Shown: positions 18,225 to 26,742, numbered from the stretch's first letter. The stretch is 64,000 bases of DNA from Leuconostoc litchii (GCF_008107645.1 NZ_SDGY01000001.1:186540-250539); one strand, 5' to 3'. Notes: generated by a model not told the origin, from the letters alone. Numbers and translations are program-made.

Positions 18225-20066
18225 TTGGCAAATCGCGAAGATATTCGTAACATCGCTATCATTGCCCACGTCGATCACGGTAAGACGACGCTGGTTAACG
18301 AACTTTTGAAGCAATCGGACACATTGGATTCACGCAAAGAATTGGGTGATCGTGCAATGGATACGAACGATATTGAAAAAGAACGTGGTATCACTATCTT
18401 GTCAAAAAACACAGCCGTTAAGGTTGGAGACAAGCAAATTAACATCTTGGATACACCAGGACACGCGGACTTCGGTGGTGAAGTTGAACGTATCATGGGT
18501 ATGGTTGATGGTGTTTTATTGGTTGTTGATGCCTTTGAAGGTACAATGCCACAAACTCGTTTTGTGTTGAAGAAAGCTTTCGAACAACATTTGACACCTA
18601 TCGTTATTGTTAACAAAGTGGACCGTCCTGGTGCACGTCCTGATGAAGTTGTTGATGAAGTGTTGGATTTGTTTATTGAATTGGGTGCTGATGAAGAAGA
18701 TTTGGACTTCCCAGTTATTTTTGCTTCAGCAATGAACGGAACGTCTTCATTGTCATCAAATGTTGACGATCAAGAGCATACAATGAAGCCAATTTTTGAT
18801 GCTGTCTTTGATACAATTCCTTCACCAGTGGATAATTCAGATGAACCATTACAATTCCAAGTTGCAATGTTGGATTATAATGATTTCGTTGGTCGTATTG
18901 GTATTGGTCGTGTTAAGCGTGGTACTATTAAGATTGGTGATAATGTTGAAGTGTTGAAGCTAGATGGTTCAACGCAAAGTTTCCGTGTCACGAAACTTGC
19001 AGGTTTCATTGGCTTAGATCAAGTAGATATTCAAGAAGCTAAAGCTGGTGATTTGATTGCAGTTTCTGGAATGGAAGATATTTCAGTTGGTGAAACAGTG
19101 GCAGATCCAGCACATCCAGATGCATTACCAATTCTACGTATCGACGAACCTACTTTGCAAATGACATTCCGTCAAAATGATAGTCCATTTGCAGGTAAAG
19201 AAGGTAAGTTTGTTACTGCGCGTCAAATTGAAGATCGTTTGCGTCGTGAATTGCATACTGATGTGTCATTGCGTGTTGAAGATATTGGACAAGCTGGTGC
19301 TTGGTCAGTGTCTGGTCGTGGTGAATTGCATTTGTCAATTTTGATTGAAACTATGCGTCGTGAAGGCTTTGAATTGCAAGCTTCACGTCCACAAGTTATT
19401 TACCGTGAAATTGATGGTGTTCAATCAGAGCCATACGAATCTGTTCAAATCGATACGCCTGATGAATATTCATCAACAGTTATTGATTCATTGAATCAAC
19501 GTAAGGGTGAAATGGTCAACATGGAGTCTGTTGGTAACGGACAAACACGTTTGACTTATATGGCACCTTCACGTGGCTTAATTGGTTACTCAACTGAATT
19601 TATGTCAGCTACACGTGGATATGGTATCTTTAATCATACGTATGCTGAATACCGTCCAGTTGTTCGCAACTGGGAACCAGGACGTCGTAATGGTGCTTTG
19701 GTTTCTATTAACCAAGGAACAACTTCAAACTATGCTATCATGGGCGTTGAAGATCGTGGGCAAATGTTTGTTGGTGCTGGGTTTGAAGTTTATGAAGGTA
19801 TGATTGTTGGAATGAATGCTCGTGACAATGATATTTCTGTCAATGTTACTAAGTTGAAGCCACAATCAAACGTTCGTTCTTCAAATAAGGATCAAACTGC
19901 ATCAATTAAGACACCACGTGTCATGAATTTGGAAGCTTCATTAGAATTCTTGAATGATGACGAATATGTTGAAGTAACTCCTGAAAACGTTCGTATTCGT
20001 AAGGCTATTTTGAACACAGCTGAACGTGAAAAGGCTGCCAAGCGTCGTAAGGCATCAACAAATTAA
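18225..20066 (+). CDS. typA: Ribosome-associated GTPase TypA/BipA
   Basis: Translational GTPase that acts in 50S assembly and stress adaptation, 613 residues. The G domain shows [10 protein letters not shown] (near residue 13), DTPGHADFGGEVER and NKVDRP; the elongation-factor-like domains II, III and V and the BipA-specific C-terminal domain follow. It starts at TTG, with AAAGGAG upstream. Codon use indicates high expression. A hairpin TAAGAATCT/AGATTCTTA (20078-20099) without a clear T-run follows the stop. Confidence 0.96.
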   Translation: MANREDIRNIAIIAHVDHGKTTLVNELLKQSDTLDSRKELGDRAMDTNDIEKERGITILSKNTAVKVGDKQINILDTPGHADFGGEVERIMGMVDGVLLVVDAFEGTMPQTRFVLKKAFEQHLTPIVIVNKVDRPGARPDEVVDEVLDLFIELGADEEDLDFPVIFASAMNGTSSLSSNVDDQEHTMKPIFDAVFDTIPSPVDNSDEPLQFQVAMLDYNDFVGRIGIGRVKRGTIKIGDNVEVLKLDGSTQSFRVTKLAGFIGLDQVDIQEAKAGDLIAVSGMEDISVGETVADPAHPDALPILRIDEPTLQMTFRQNDSPFAGKEGKFVTARQIEDRLRRELHTDVSLRVEDIGQAGAWSVSGRGELHLSILIETMRREGFELQASRPQVIYREIDGVQSEPYESVQIDTPDEYSSTVIDSLNQRKGEMVNMESVGNGQTRLTYMAPSRGLIGYSTEFMSATRGYGIFNHTYAEYRPVVRNWEPGRRNGALVSINQGTTSNYAIMGVEDRGQMFVGAGFEVYEGMIVGMNARDNDISVNVTKLKPQSNVRSSNKDQTASIKTPRVMNLEASLEFLNDDEYVEVTPENVRIRKAILNTAEREKAAKRRKASTN

Positions 20067-20104
20067 TTTTAAATTATTAAGAATCTACTCAGATTCTTAG
20101 TCAT

Positions 20105-20192
20105 GGAGCTATGGCACAATCTGGTACTGCAACGGACTCGAAATCCGTCGAGCCGCATTTCGCGGTGTGCGGGTTCAAATCCCGCTAGCTCC
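20105..20192 (+). tRNA. tRNA-Ser (anticodon CGA)
   Basis: The acceptor stem GGAGCTA/TAGCTCC is perfect. The anticodon stem ACGGA/TCCGT encloses the loop CTCGAAA, giving anticodon CGA for UCG. A long variable arm (GCCGCATTTCGCGG) and a T-arm GCGGG/CCCGC with loop TTCAAAT confirm a class II serine tRNA. No CCA is encoded. Length is 88 nt. Confidence 0.95.
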
Positions 20193-20226
20193 TTTCTTAT
20201 GCGTTATCTCATGTTCTTATATGTAC

Positions 20227-20255
20227 AAAAACGTTGTTATATCAACGTTTTTTTT
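20227..20255 (+). terminator. Terminator after tRNA-Ser
   Basis: AAAAACGTTG/CAACGTTTTT around a 6-nt loop, continuing into a T-run. Confidence 0.85.
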
Positions 20256-20460
20256 ATTTTCACAACTTATTAATGCAACGTTAAAAAACTGCACAGTAGG
20301 GCCATCTTGGAATTGTTTGTTGTTTTCTGATCTTAAATTGTAAGTATGTTGTGATACAAGTATTTTTCTAGGTTTTTGTCTTCAAATGCTTTTGCTTTTA
20401 TACTAAAAAAATAGACTATCCTTATTCAGTCCGTAAAATTAAAGTATAGGAGTATTTTTA

Positions 20461-21190
20461 TGTCAATTCGTTATTTCATAGGGTTTTAAAGATTTACTGG
20501 TTAAACTTCACCAAAAAGGTGTTCACTTAAATCATTAGCTGAGTAATTTGGATACTGAAAGATTCTATTACTATTTTGGAAAAAAATGAAATTTTAAAGC
20601 GAGAGGACATCTTACTAGCCAAAAAATAATCTGTGACGTGGGATTACCGCTAATTAATCAAATTTTAGCATAAGGGCGTATTTTAAGTGCGCTTAAAATC
20701 AAATCTAATGTCTATTATGGTTGGCACCATTGGCAGATAAGTTGACAATCTTTACGTCGATAAGTACTAAAACCTTATGTTCTCAGCATTTGGTAATCAT
20801 TTAAGTGCCGTATTGTTGCGTATAGCAAAATGATTAACGGCCTAAAATTTCTGAGTCTATGACACTCAAATTAGTGCATGAACTAGGGATTAAATTACGC
20901 ATGCAAAAATGCTATAGATTACAATTAAATATCAAGATGGTGCTGGTAATCAGCGAACTCCTGATAGGGTGATTTCTGTCTTTATTAGACAAAAATTCCT
21001 TTGAAGTCAGATATTATCCTAACAGTAATGATTCAAATTTATCTCAATTAATTTCTAAAAAGGCAGTGAATCAAGAAAAAAGAGTGTCCTACCAAATTAA
21101 GCGCAAAAGCTTACATAACTGATACTACACTATTATTAATGATATTTGATATGGCCTACATTATGAAGAAGTTTAAAAAAACAATTTTAT
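20461..21190 (+). pseudogene. Decayed IS3-family (IS150-like) transposase remnant
   Basis: A 1.1-kb stretch with no intact gene. Translated in pieces across frames it gives an OrfA-like segment ending EKNEILKREDILLAKK (about 20570-20625) and an OrfB-like segment with SNVYYGWHHWQ (about 20705-20740) and LKLVHELGIKLRMQK (about 20866-20910). These resemble the end of OrfA (NEILKKA...AKK) and the start of OrfB (YYxW, MHELGI) of IS3/IS150-type elements, broken by many stops and frameshifts. An ATG with TAGGAG sits at 20461. No intact terminal inverted repeats were recognised. Confidence 0.4.
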
Positions 21191-21202
21191 AATCAAAGTG
21201 TT

Positions 21203-21239
21203 AGACACCCAACCAGATAATCTAGTTGAGTGTCTTTTA
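21203..21239 (+). terminator. Terminator downstream of the IS relic
   Basis: AGACACCCAAC pairs with GTTGAGTGTCT (one mismatch) over an 11-nt loop, then TTTT. Confidence 0.65.
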
Positions 21240-21329
21240 TTGTTGAATGTGAAAATCATTATATTTGTGTTTTAATTGAAATAAGTTGTGAATAATGTTA
21301 ATGAGATCACAATTAAAGTGAATTTAAAT

Positions 21330-21590
21330 CTATAGTGCAGTTATAAAGGCTATTAAACCGAATATAATACCTGGGAAATTAGCTAATGCAACGGGAATAT
21401 CACGATGCTTCTTTTTTAAGGCATAAACAACCCATAATGTACAGTTGATGGCTGCCACTAATGGTTGCAGTGGATTAGCCTTAGAACCGGCTAAGTTATC
21501 AGCTATTTGAGGAATATACGATACATACATTAAAACAGCCATAACGGTTGCAATCCAGCTCAAATATGTTATAAATTTTGTTTCTTGCAT
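21330..21590 (-). CDS. SemiSWEET-type sugar transporter
   Basis: An 86-residue membrane protein with one triple-helix bundle (PQ-loop), about residues 8-85. It carries YIPQIADNL, the PQ-loop motif, and ALANFPGIIFGLIAF in helix 3, with the conserved Trp/Asn in INCTLWVVYALKK. Such half-SWEETs dimerise to move sugars down their gradient. RBS GGGAGAA precedes the ATG on the minus strand. The gene stands alone with its own promoter; a cre box lies farther upstream. The sugar is not predictable. Confidence 0.88.
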   Translation of the reverse strand: MQETKFITYLSWIATVMAVLMYVSYIPQIADNLAGSKANPLQPLVAAINCTLWVVYALKKKHRDIPVALANFPGIIFGLIAFITAL

Positions 21591-21620
21591 GATGTTTCTC
21601 CCTTTCTATTATGCAGTTCA

Positions 21621-21649
21621 ATAATACACCAAAGTGAAATAAATCACAA
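21621..21649 (-). promoter_or_regulatory. Promoter of the SemiSWEET gene
   Basis: On the minus strand: TTGTGA, a 17-bp spacer and TATTAT, ending about 30 bp before the start codon. Confidence 0.7.
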
Positions 21650-21730
21650 CGTTGTTATATTCGAGTATAAATTTAAAATATTTTATTGGTTTTGTAACTA
21701 ATTTCTGATACCTAAAAAGATAAAATTTTA

Positions 21731-21745
21731 TTGTAAACGCTTGCT
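21731..21745 (+). promoter_or_regulatory. cre box (CcpA site) between SemiSWEET and the SMR gene
   Basis: TTGTAAACGCTTGCT fits the consensus WTGNAANCGNWNNCW at every fixed position. It sits about 120 bp upstream of the SemiSWEET start site on the minus strand. On the plus strand it lies just ahead of an extended -10-like TGTGATAAT (21758-21766). Confidence 0.7.
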
Positions 21746-21766
21746 CTTTTCAGTGAGTGTGATAAT

Positions 21767-22092
21767 ATGTTACGGTGTAGATTAAGATAGGGCTCAAAAA
21801 AATATCATGATAATGGAATGGATTTTTTCAATTGAAATCAGTTTTGTTTATTGTCTTAATTAGAAGATAGTAGCCAGTCAAAAATGCACATATAGCTAAC
21901 GATTGAGCATAATCATGACAAGATGTAACGATTTTATGTCTAGTTACTTGAAAGCAAGTTGCTTTTATCTTGAAGATATGTAACAAAATAAAATACGTTA
22001 TGTGTTACACTGATAATTATTAACAATTGTGTGTCGAGATACCTGTGGATTGAACAAGGTATGAAGTGCATTTTTTATTTTGGAGGATAAGG
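21767..22092 (+). promoter_or_regulatory. Long intergenic leader of the SMR exporter with terminator-like hairpin
   Basis: No gene is visible here. Alternating GTAAC and GTTAC blocks (21925, 21943, 21980, 22004) can pair in mutually exclusive ways. A junction can form from GTTAC/GTAAC (21943/21980) enclosing CTTG-aaag-CAAG and ATCT-tga-AGAT. Just before the ribosome-binding site, ATACCT/AGGTAT (22039-22044/22057-22062) extends through TGTGTGTC/GAAGTGCA and is followed by TTTTTT (22071-22076), an intrinsic-terminator layout. A riboswitch is possible; I could not match it to a known guanidine class. Confidence 0.4.
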
Positions 22093-22413
22093 ATGTCTTG
22101 GGTTTATTTATTATTTGCTGGAATTTCTGAAATCGTATGGTCTACAGCTATGAAGCTTAGCAATGGATTTTCAAAAATTGGATGGGCAATTATCACCGTG
22201 GTAGGTTTAATCACAAGTATGCTTTGTCTTTTGCAAGCTGTAAAGCATTTATCATTTAGCTTAGCTTATCCGATATGGACTGGAATTGGTGCTGTCGGGT
22301 CAGTTATCGTTGGTGTTGCTCTTTTTCATGATAAATTTTCAAATGCTACATGGTTCTTTGTGGTCTTGCTAATTATCGCAATTATTGGTATAAAGATTAC
22401 AGCGGGTGAATAG
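22093..22413 (+). CDS. Small multidrug resistance family transporter, Gdx/SugE type
   Basis: A four-helix SMR protein of 106 residues from the ATG used (GGAGGA seven bases upstream; an in-frame ATG nine codons earlier has no RBS). The membrane Glu13 essential to the family is present in AGISEIVW. YPIWTGIGAVGSVIVG is the signature of the guanidinium-exporter (Gdx/SugE) subgroup rather than the drug-exporting EmrE subgroup. It therefore probably exports guanidinium in exchange for protons; single-gene members act as dual-topology dimers. It ends at a bidirectional terminator shared with rarD. Confidence 0.88.
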   Translation: MSWVYLLFAGISEIVWSTAMKLSNGFSKIGWAIITVVGLITSMLCLLQAVKHLSFSLAYPIWTGIGAVGSVIVGVALFHDKFSNATWFFVVLLIIAIIGIKITAGE

Positions 22414-22440
22414 GAGTAGCTAGTTTAGCTAAGAAATAAA

Positions 22441-22480
22441 AAACATCAAAGTATCAATCATCGTTGATACTTTGATGTTT
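22441..22480. terminator. Bidirectional terminator between the SMR gene and rarD
   Basis: A perfect 17-bp inverted repeat, AAACATCAAAGTATCAA with its complement, around a 6-nt loop. Confidence 0.9.
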
Positions 22481-23374
22481 TTATAATGTGGTTGTTTTTT
22501 TTAATTTTTGATAGTTACTGAGACTACCAAAAATAAATACAAGTATACCAGACCATATGAATGCAAAAACAATGACTTTATGCCAATTAAATGCTTCATG
22601 TAATACAAACACCGCCATAAGTAGTTGAATCGTGGGGTTGAGATACTGAATAAAACTAAGTGTAATGAAATCGGTATTTTTATTAGCCACAGCAAATAGT
22701 AACAAAGGGATAACTGTTAGGATACCGCTCATAATTAATAGCAAGGTAATTTTTATCCCGTCTTGATTCATAACATGTGGTGATAAAAGCAAATATATCA
22801 ACGCAATAGGTGTAACAGTCACTGTTTCCAACGTTAATGAAATCGTTGCTGGTAAAGGTACTTGCTTTTTGATTAATCCATAAAAACAAAATGAAGCAGC
22901 CATTAATAAAGTGTTGAATGGTAATGATCCAGTTTGAACAGTTAAAATGATTACACCAATGATCACAAGAATTAGGGCGATTATTTTAGAGCGTGAAAGC
23001 TTTTCATGCAAAAAAATTACTGCTACAGCAACATTCATGAGTGGCATTATGTAGTAAGAAAGGCTTGCTTCGGTTGCTTGCTGATGGGTTACCATATTAA
23101 TATATAAATACCAGTTGATTGAAATCAGAAAAGCACTTAAGATAATCCAGCCTATTTTATGATTGTTAATTAAGGTAACAACGGTGTGCCAAACCTCGAT
23201 CCAATTTTTTTGAATAGTCAGTACAACACTGATTGTTACAAGTGACCATACAATTCGATAGGCTAATGTATCCATTGCTGGAACAACACTAAGCAACTCC
23301 CAGAACACGCCCAGTAATCCCCACATGACATATGCTGCGAACCCTGAGGTAATGCCTAAACGTCTATTTTCCAT
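22481..23374 (-). CDS. rarD: EamA-family transporter RarD
   Basis: Drug/metabolite transporter of 297 residues with about ten membrane helices in two EamA repeats. The N-terminal GITSGFAAYVMWGLLGVFWE and SINWYLYINMVTHQQATEASLSYY are typical of the RarD subgroup. The substrate is unknown. It is a single gene with no strong ribosome-binding site seen. It runs toward the SMR gene and shares its terminator. Confidence 0.9.
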   Translation of the reverse strand: MENRRLGITSGFAAYVMWGLLGVFWELLSVVPAMDTLAYRIVWSLVTISVVLTIQKNWIEVWHTVVTLINNHKIGWIILSAFLISINWYLYINMVTHQQATEASLSYYIMPLMNVAVAVIFLHEKLSRSKIIALILVIIGVIILTVQTGSLPFNTLLMAASFCFYGLIKKQVPLPATISLTLETVTVTPIALIYLLLSPHVMNQDGIKITLLLIMSGILTVIPLLLFAVANKNTDFITLSFIQYLNPTIQLLMAVFVLHEAFNWHKVIVFAFIWSGILVFIFGSLSNYQKLKKTTTL

Positions 23375-23442
23375 AATGAGATACCATCCCTAAACTGAAA
23401 TATAACTACTATCATACCATCTCACATAGAAAAAAAGAAAAT

Positions 23443-23467
23443 AAAAAGATCTCATTGAGATCTTTTT
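23443..23467 (-). terminator. Terminator of the 23.5-kb gene
   Basis: AAAAAGATCTC/GAGATCTTTTT with a 3-nt loop. It covers the stop codon of the gene to its right. Confidence 0.85.
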
Positions 23468-23984
23468 ATTCTTCGTGCTTGGCACCAATTTGATATATTG
23501 CTTCTTCAATATTTAAATCTTTCTTCATTTGTGTAACAATATTTGCACGTTGTGCTGAACTTTTATTAATTGCGTTAACTGACATTGTAATAATCGTATC
23601 AAATCCTGTATGGAACCGTGAAGCCACACTCGCATCGATATTATATTTACCAGTTTGTGCAGCTTTGACAATTGTAATAATACCATTTTGCCCATATAAT
23701 GCATCACGTAGTGCCTGCGCATCTGAACTACTCAAATCTTTGCTGTTTTCTTTAGCGATTGTCTTGGCGTCTTTTTCAATAGCAGACATAGTATTGCTAT
23801 TTTTGTAGTTAAACTTACTTAGGTCGTCGATTAAGCTTTTAATATTCGTTCGTGACTCTTGTAAATGAGTATAATCAGCTTTTGGCATTGAAACATCAGC
23901 GTATTTTGGCTGCTGATTAAAGGTTACAAAAGTAATGAGTAACGCTGCAATAATAACACCTAGGGCAATAAATGCTTTTCTCAT
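23466..23984 (-). CDS. Membrane-anchored extracellular protein of unknown function
   Basis: A 172-residue protein with one N-terminal membrane segment (RKAFIALGVIIAALLITFV) and a hydrophilic, Lys/Ser/Asp-rich helical domain outside the cell. No lipobox is present, so the segment is an anchor or an uncleaved signal. I recognise no family. GGGAGAAG precedes the ATG used; a start 14 codons earlier has no RBS. It stands alone beside tRNA-Arg with its own terminator. Confidence 0.75.
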   Translation of the reverse strand: MRKAFIALGVIIAALLITFVTFNQQPKYADVSMPKADYTHLQESRTNIKSLIDDLSKFNYKNSNTMSAIEKDAKTIAKENSKDLSSSDAQALRDALYGQNGIITIVKAAQTGKYNIDASVASRFHTGFDTIITMSVNAINKSSAQRANIVTQMKKDLNIEEAIYQIGAKHEE

Positions 23985-24085
23985 GTGGTCTTCTCCCAAT
24001 ATTGTATTACTATTAGTATAAATCAAATTAAATTTTAAAAAAACACTTTCATCAAATGTAATAAAATGTTATTATATTATAGTAC

Positions 24086-24159
24086 GCGCTGGTAGCTCAG
24101 CTGGATAGAGCAGCCGGTTTCTACCCGGCAGGTCGAGGGTTCGACTCCCCCTCAGCGCA
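24086..24159 (+). tRNA. tRNA-Arg (anticodon TCT)
   Basis: The acceptor stem GCGCTGG/TCAGCGC is followed by discriminator A. The D-arm is GCTC/GAGC. The anticodon stem GCCGG/CCGGC holds the loop TTTCTAC, giving anticodon TCT for AGA. The T-arm is GAGGG-TTCGACT-CCCCC with one A-C mismatch. No CCA is encoded. Length is 74 nt. Confidence 0.95.
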
Positions 24160-24164
24160 TTTAT

Positions 24165-24199
24165 ACCGTTTTATCACAAATGTTGATAAAACGGTTTTT
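24165..24199 (+). terminator. Terminator of tRNA-Arg
   Basis: A 12-bp perfect stem ACCGTTTTATCA/TGATAAAACGGT followed by TTTT. Confidence 0.88.
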
Positions 24200-24391
24200 G
24201 TTTGATTATATATTGATACGTACGCGTTTGTGAGGTGTCTTGTTATTCTTTCTAAATCGTTGAAGATTGTTTAAAATCGTATTTTTTTACTACAATTTGC
24301 TACAAATTACTAACTAGGATAATAAAATATTAGTTAGAAAGAAGTAACGGCGCTAGTTATCCAAATAATTATTTTATGAAATGAGAAATAA
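24200..24391. other. AT-rich stretch after tRNA-Arg with CTACAA repeats
   Basis: No gene. Two CTACAA copies 10 bp apart (24290-24295 and 24300-24305) resemble arm-type sites of phage tyrosine integrases. Next to them is the inverted repeat CTAACTA/TAGTTAG (24310-24316/24331-24337). No integrase gene is nearby. Confidence 0.3.
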
Positions 24392-24712
24392 ATGTTAACA
24401 AATACTTTAGTGGCATTGTTTATTGAAGGTATATTATTATACAGTGCAAAAACATTTTCTTTGTTAGTAGTTAAGCTTAGGAAAAGCAAAATTAATCCAA
24501 GAAAAGTAATGAATCGAGTTTGTCAAAGAAATATTTACAAATGGTTTTTTACAATAATAATTTTGTTTTCACTTGAAATTTTGGCTTATGTTAGCGTAGT
24601 GAGAAAAGGTGTATTTTTCAAACAATCACTTGAAAGAAAAATTGTTCAAAAAGTTTTTCAAATATTTTGTATAGTGCAGTTCGTTTTGCTGTTGATGCCA
24701 GTATTAATTTAA
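24392..24712 (+). CDS. Hypothetical small membrane protein
   Basis: A 106-residue basic protein with three predicted membrane helices (about 5-28, 50-70 and 86-105) and a positively charged loop between the first two. I recognise no family. The ATG has only a weak purine stretch (GAAATGAGAAATAA) upstream, so expression is uncertain. It lies in AT-rich sequence right after tRNA-Arg. Confidence 0.5.
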   Translation: MLTNTLVALFIEGILLYSAKTFSLLVVKLRKSKINPRKVMNRVCQRNIYKWFFTIIILFSLEILAYVSVVRKGVFFKQSLERKIVQKVFQIFCIVQFVLLLMPVLI

Positions 24713-24862
24713 AAGCCAGCGGTGTAACAAATATACTTGAAAAATAACTAAATATCTGAGAATCTAAAACAAATACGCAGACTGGACGTTTTTGATTTGA
24801 TGAAAAACATGGTATGGTAGTTGAAACATTGGCGAGTACGTTACTTGGAAAATTAATAAAAG

Positions 24863-24914
24863 ACAATAAACAAAAAGACCTCATCTTAATTGATAACGTC
24901 TTTTTGTTTATTGT
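24863..24914. terminator. Bidirectional terminator with a perfect 17-bp stem
   Basis: ACAATAAACAAAAAGAC is repeated in inverted order at 24898-24914 with an 18-nt loop. It lies between convergent genes and covers the stop codon of the minus-strand one. Confidence 0.8.
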
Positions 24915-25147
24915 GTTTTAATAAAGTCAATTACACCAAGTAGTATAAATACTATTGGGATTACCAAAGCAGGAAATATAGGCATATTTAAGACAGCATA
25001 TATCGCAATACAGATACCTACTGTGATCAATACAATCCCACGATATGGTAAAATATAACCATAAAATTTAGAATTTTTATACTTTTCTGTACTGGTAAAA
25101 GCCATAGTACAAATAAGTAGTAACAGTAAATTAGTATTATTAGCCAT
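24908..25147 (-). CDS. Hypothetical small membrane protein
   Basis: A 79-residue protein with a short N-terminal hydrophobic stretch, a basic YKNSKFYGYILPYRG segment and two adjacent C-terminal helices (about 38-74). GGGAGAT stands before the ATG on the minus strand, which supports real translation. No family is recognised. Confidence 0.65.
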   Translation of the reverse strand: MANNTNLLLLLICTMAFTSTEKYKNSKFYGYILPYRGIVLITVGICIAIYAVLNMPIFPALVIPIVFILLGVIDFIKTQ

Positions 25148-26020
25148 TTTAGTTATCTCCCAAAAAATATTATTAAAGCGTGCTGAAAATATAATTCAAT
25201 CAATATGATATATTCAAACAGATTCTATTTTGCATATGGGTAGATCTGCAATAATTCAAATTTTATGCAACATCATCGAAATACTATGTATCAGCACTAA
25301 CAACAGTTTCTATTAATTCGAACTAATTATCAACTATCATGATGACATGATCGACAAACTTTTCCTGATCTGTGATAGATAAGGTGGTAGTTCTTACTTG
25401 TTATTTTGTAAGTTTGGAAACTGTTGTTCAGTTGCATCACTATAAACACTAGTAAGGTTGGTTGCTACTAGTAGTGAAAAAACAAGTCTCGCAATCATAA
25501 TTACGGCGTTTTTAAAAGCAATATTAATTACTATTTTTCATGAAAAAGTATCATTATTTTCATGAAAATTAAATGATTATATTCACAAGTGTACTATATA
25601 AAAAATATATTGTAAAGGGAAGAGGGGATTGTTTTTTAGGAAATGAGTGTTTGTCTAATGACATGGAAGTGAATTTATAAACATGACGGCAAAACGCTTA
25701 AAAAAAAGAATAACACGTTATATTGTGTATTAAAGATACTCTAAAAAAAATAAATGCTAAATTAATAAAATACACTAAGAAAGCAACAGGTGTAAGTGTG
25801 GCTCTGATCCTTGCGAATAGTATCGTTTTCTGTTAGCATTTGTGGTGCACTTATTGGTTAAAATACCCATATAATTATAGTAATTGTAATTAGTTGACAT
25901 GCTAGAATCTTTATTTCTATCTGCTTATTATGTAAAGATTTAATGTGTTAGCTAATTAGTCAATGTTAGCTGAAAAATAAAAGCCAGACGATTTTTTATC
26001 GAAGGGCTTTTATTTATTAC
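25148..26020. other. 870-bp gene-free AT-rich region with twin palindromes
   Basis: No supported gene. Two copies of the palindrome TTTTCATGAAAA (25535-25546 and 25557-25568) lie 22 bp apart, centre to centre. Short open stretches, such as one encoding KKINAKLIKYTKKATGVSVA near 25760, lack a proper start and look like decayed coding sequence. Confidence 0.5.
25977..26013. terminator. Terminator of the DUF2798 gene
   Basis: ATAAAAGCC/GGCTTTTAT outer stem with an inner CGAT/ATCG stem. Confidence 0.75.
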
Positions 26021-26467
26021 TTATGATTGAATAGATGACAACACAAATCTCGATATAGGACCAACAATTAAAAGTTGTAGGGGCAAGGCCACAATAATAT
26101 TTAATATCCAAGTAGTAGGATAAGATAATAAATTTTGATTATTGATTAAGACACCAAACAAGGACATGCAACTAACCATACCTGCAACCATCAATAAGGA
26201 AATAGTTAGCGCGATTTTTGTAGCGGTCTTTTTCATGTACTTCGGAATCAACATCCTAAAAGCTATTTTTTTAGCGATTGGACCAACAATAACGAAATCG
26301 CACAAAAGAGCTACGAACAAACCTAAAGGATATCCTGTAAATATTTCGTTAATTGAGTTTAAGGAAAAGCCTTGGGATAATACGACGTTATAGGATGTCA
26401 TTCCGAAAACCATTAATCCTGCTAAGACTAGTGTAAATATGAGTTCTTCTTTTAAATTTTTTGGCAC
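26021..26467 (-). CDS. DUF2798-type membrane protein
   Basis: A 148-residue protein with four predicted helices arranged as two similar halves, each ending in a VGPI-type motif (DFVIVGPIAKKIAF near residue 57 and LLIVGPISRFVL near the C-terminus). This internal duplication fits DUF2798. Function is unknown. AGGAG is present just upstream of the ATG on the minus strand. Confidence 0.75.
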   Translation of the reverse strand: MPKNLKEELIFTLVLAGLMVFGMTSYNVVLSQGFSLNSINEIFTGYPLGLFVALLCDFVIVGPIAKKIAFRMLIPKYMKKTATKIALTISLLMVAGMVSCMSLFGVLINNQNLLSYPTTWILNIIVALPLQLLIVGPISRFVLSSIQS

Positions 26468-26742
26468 AACTTTACTCCTTTTTCTGATTTTTAATATAGC
26501 ATAAATAAAAAATTTTCATAAGTTACAATGTCATTACATAAAAAATATTGGATAGTTTAATCATTACAGCGATTTAATCTTTGATATGTCATATTTTTTC
26601 GCAAAACAAATTGTGAATGTGATTAGCTTCTGACGTATGTTTATCGAAAATCATTATACAAAACAAAATGTAAATTTCAATAATTCTATTAGAGCAATTA
26701 AGAATAACCTCATTAGTACAACTACACTTATTAAGATTCATT

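Noticed and set aside
24618-24884. An 88-codon minus-strand ORF opposite the 24.4-kb membrane protein
   Set aside because: No ribosome-binding site, and it is mostly antisense to a better-supported gene.
25395-25498. A 34-codon minus-strand ORF with a hydrophobic N-terminus (MIARLVFSLLVATNL)
   Set aside because: No ribosome-binding site and no recognisable family; too short to support in an AT-rich gap.
25640-25850. Short open stretches resembling a secreted-peptide start (KKINAKLIKYTKKATGVSVA) and a 16-residue MTAKRLKKR peptide
   Set aside because: No start codon with a ribosome-binding site; both end in early stops. Possibly decayed coding DNA, not a supported gene.
24086-26500. A complete integrated island at tRNA-Arg
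   Set aside because: No integrase, no second copy of the tRNA 3' end and no mobility genes were found in the window.
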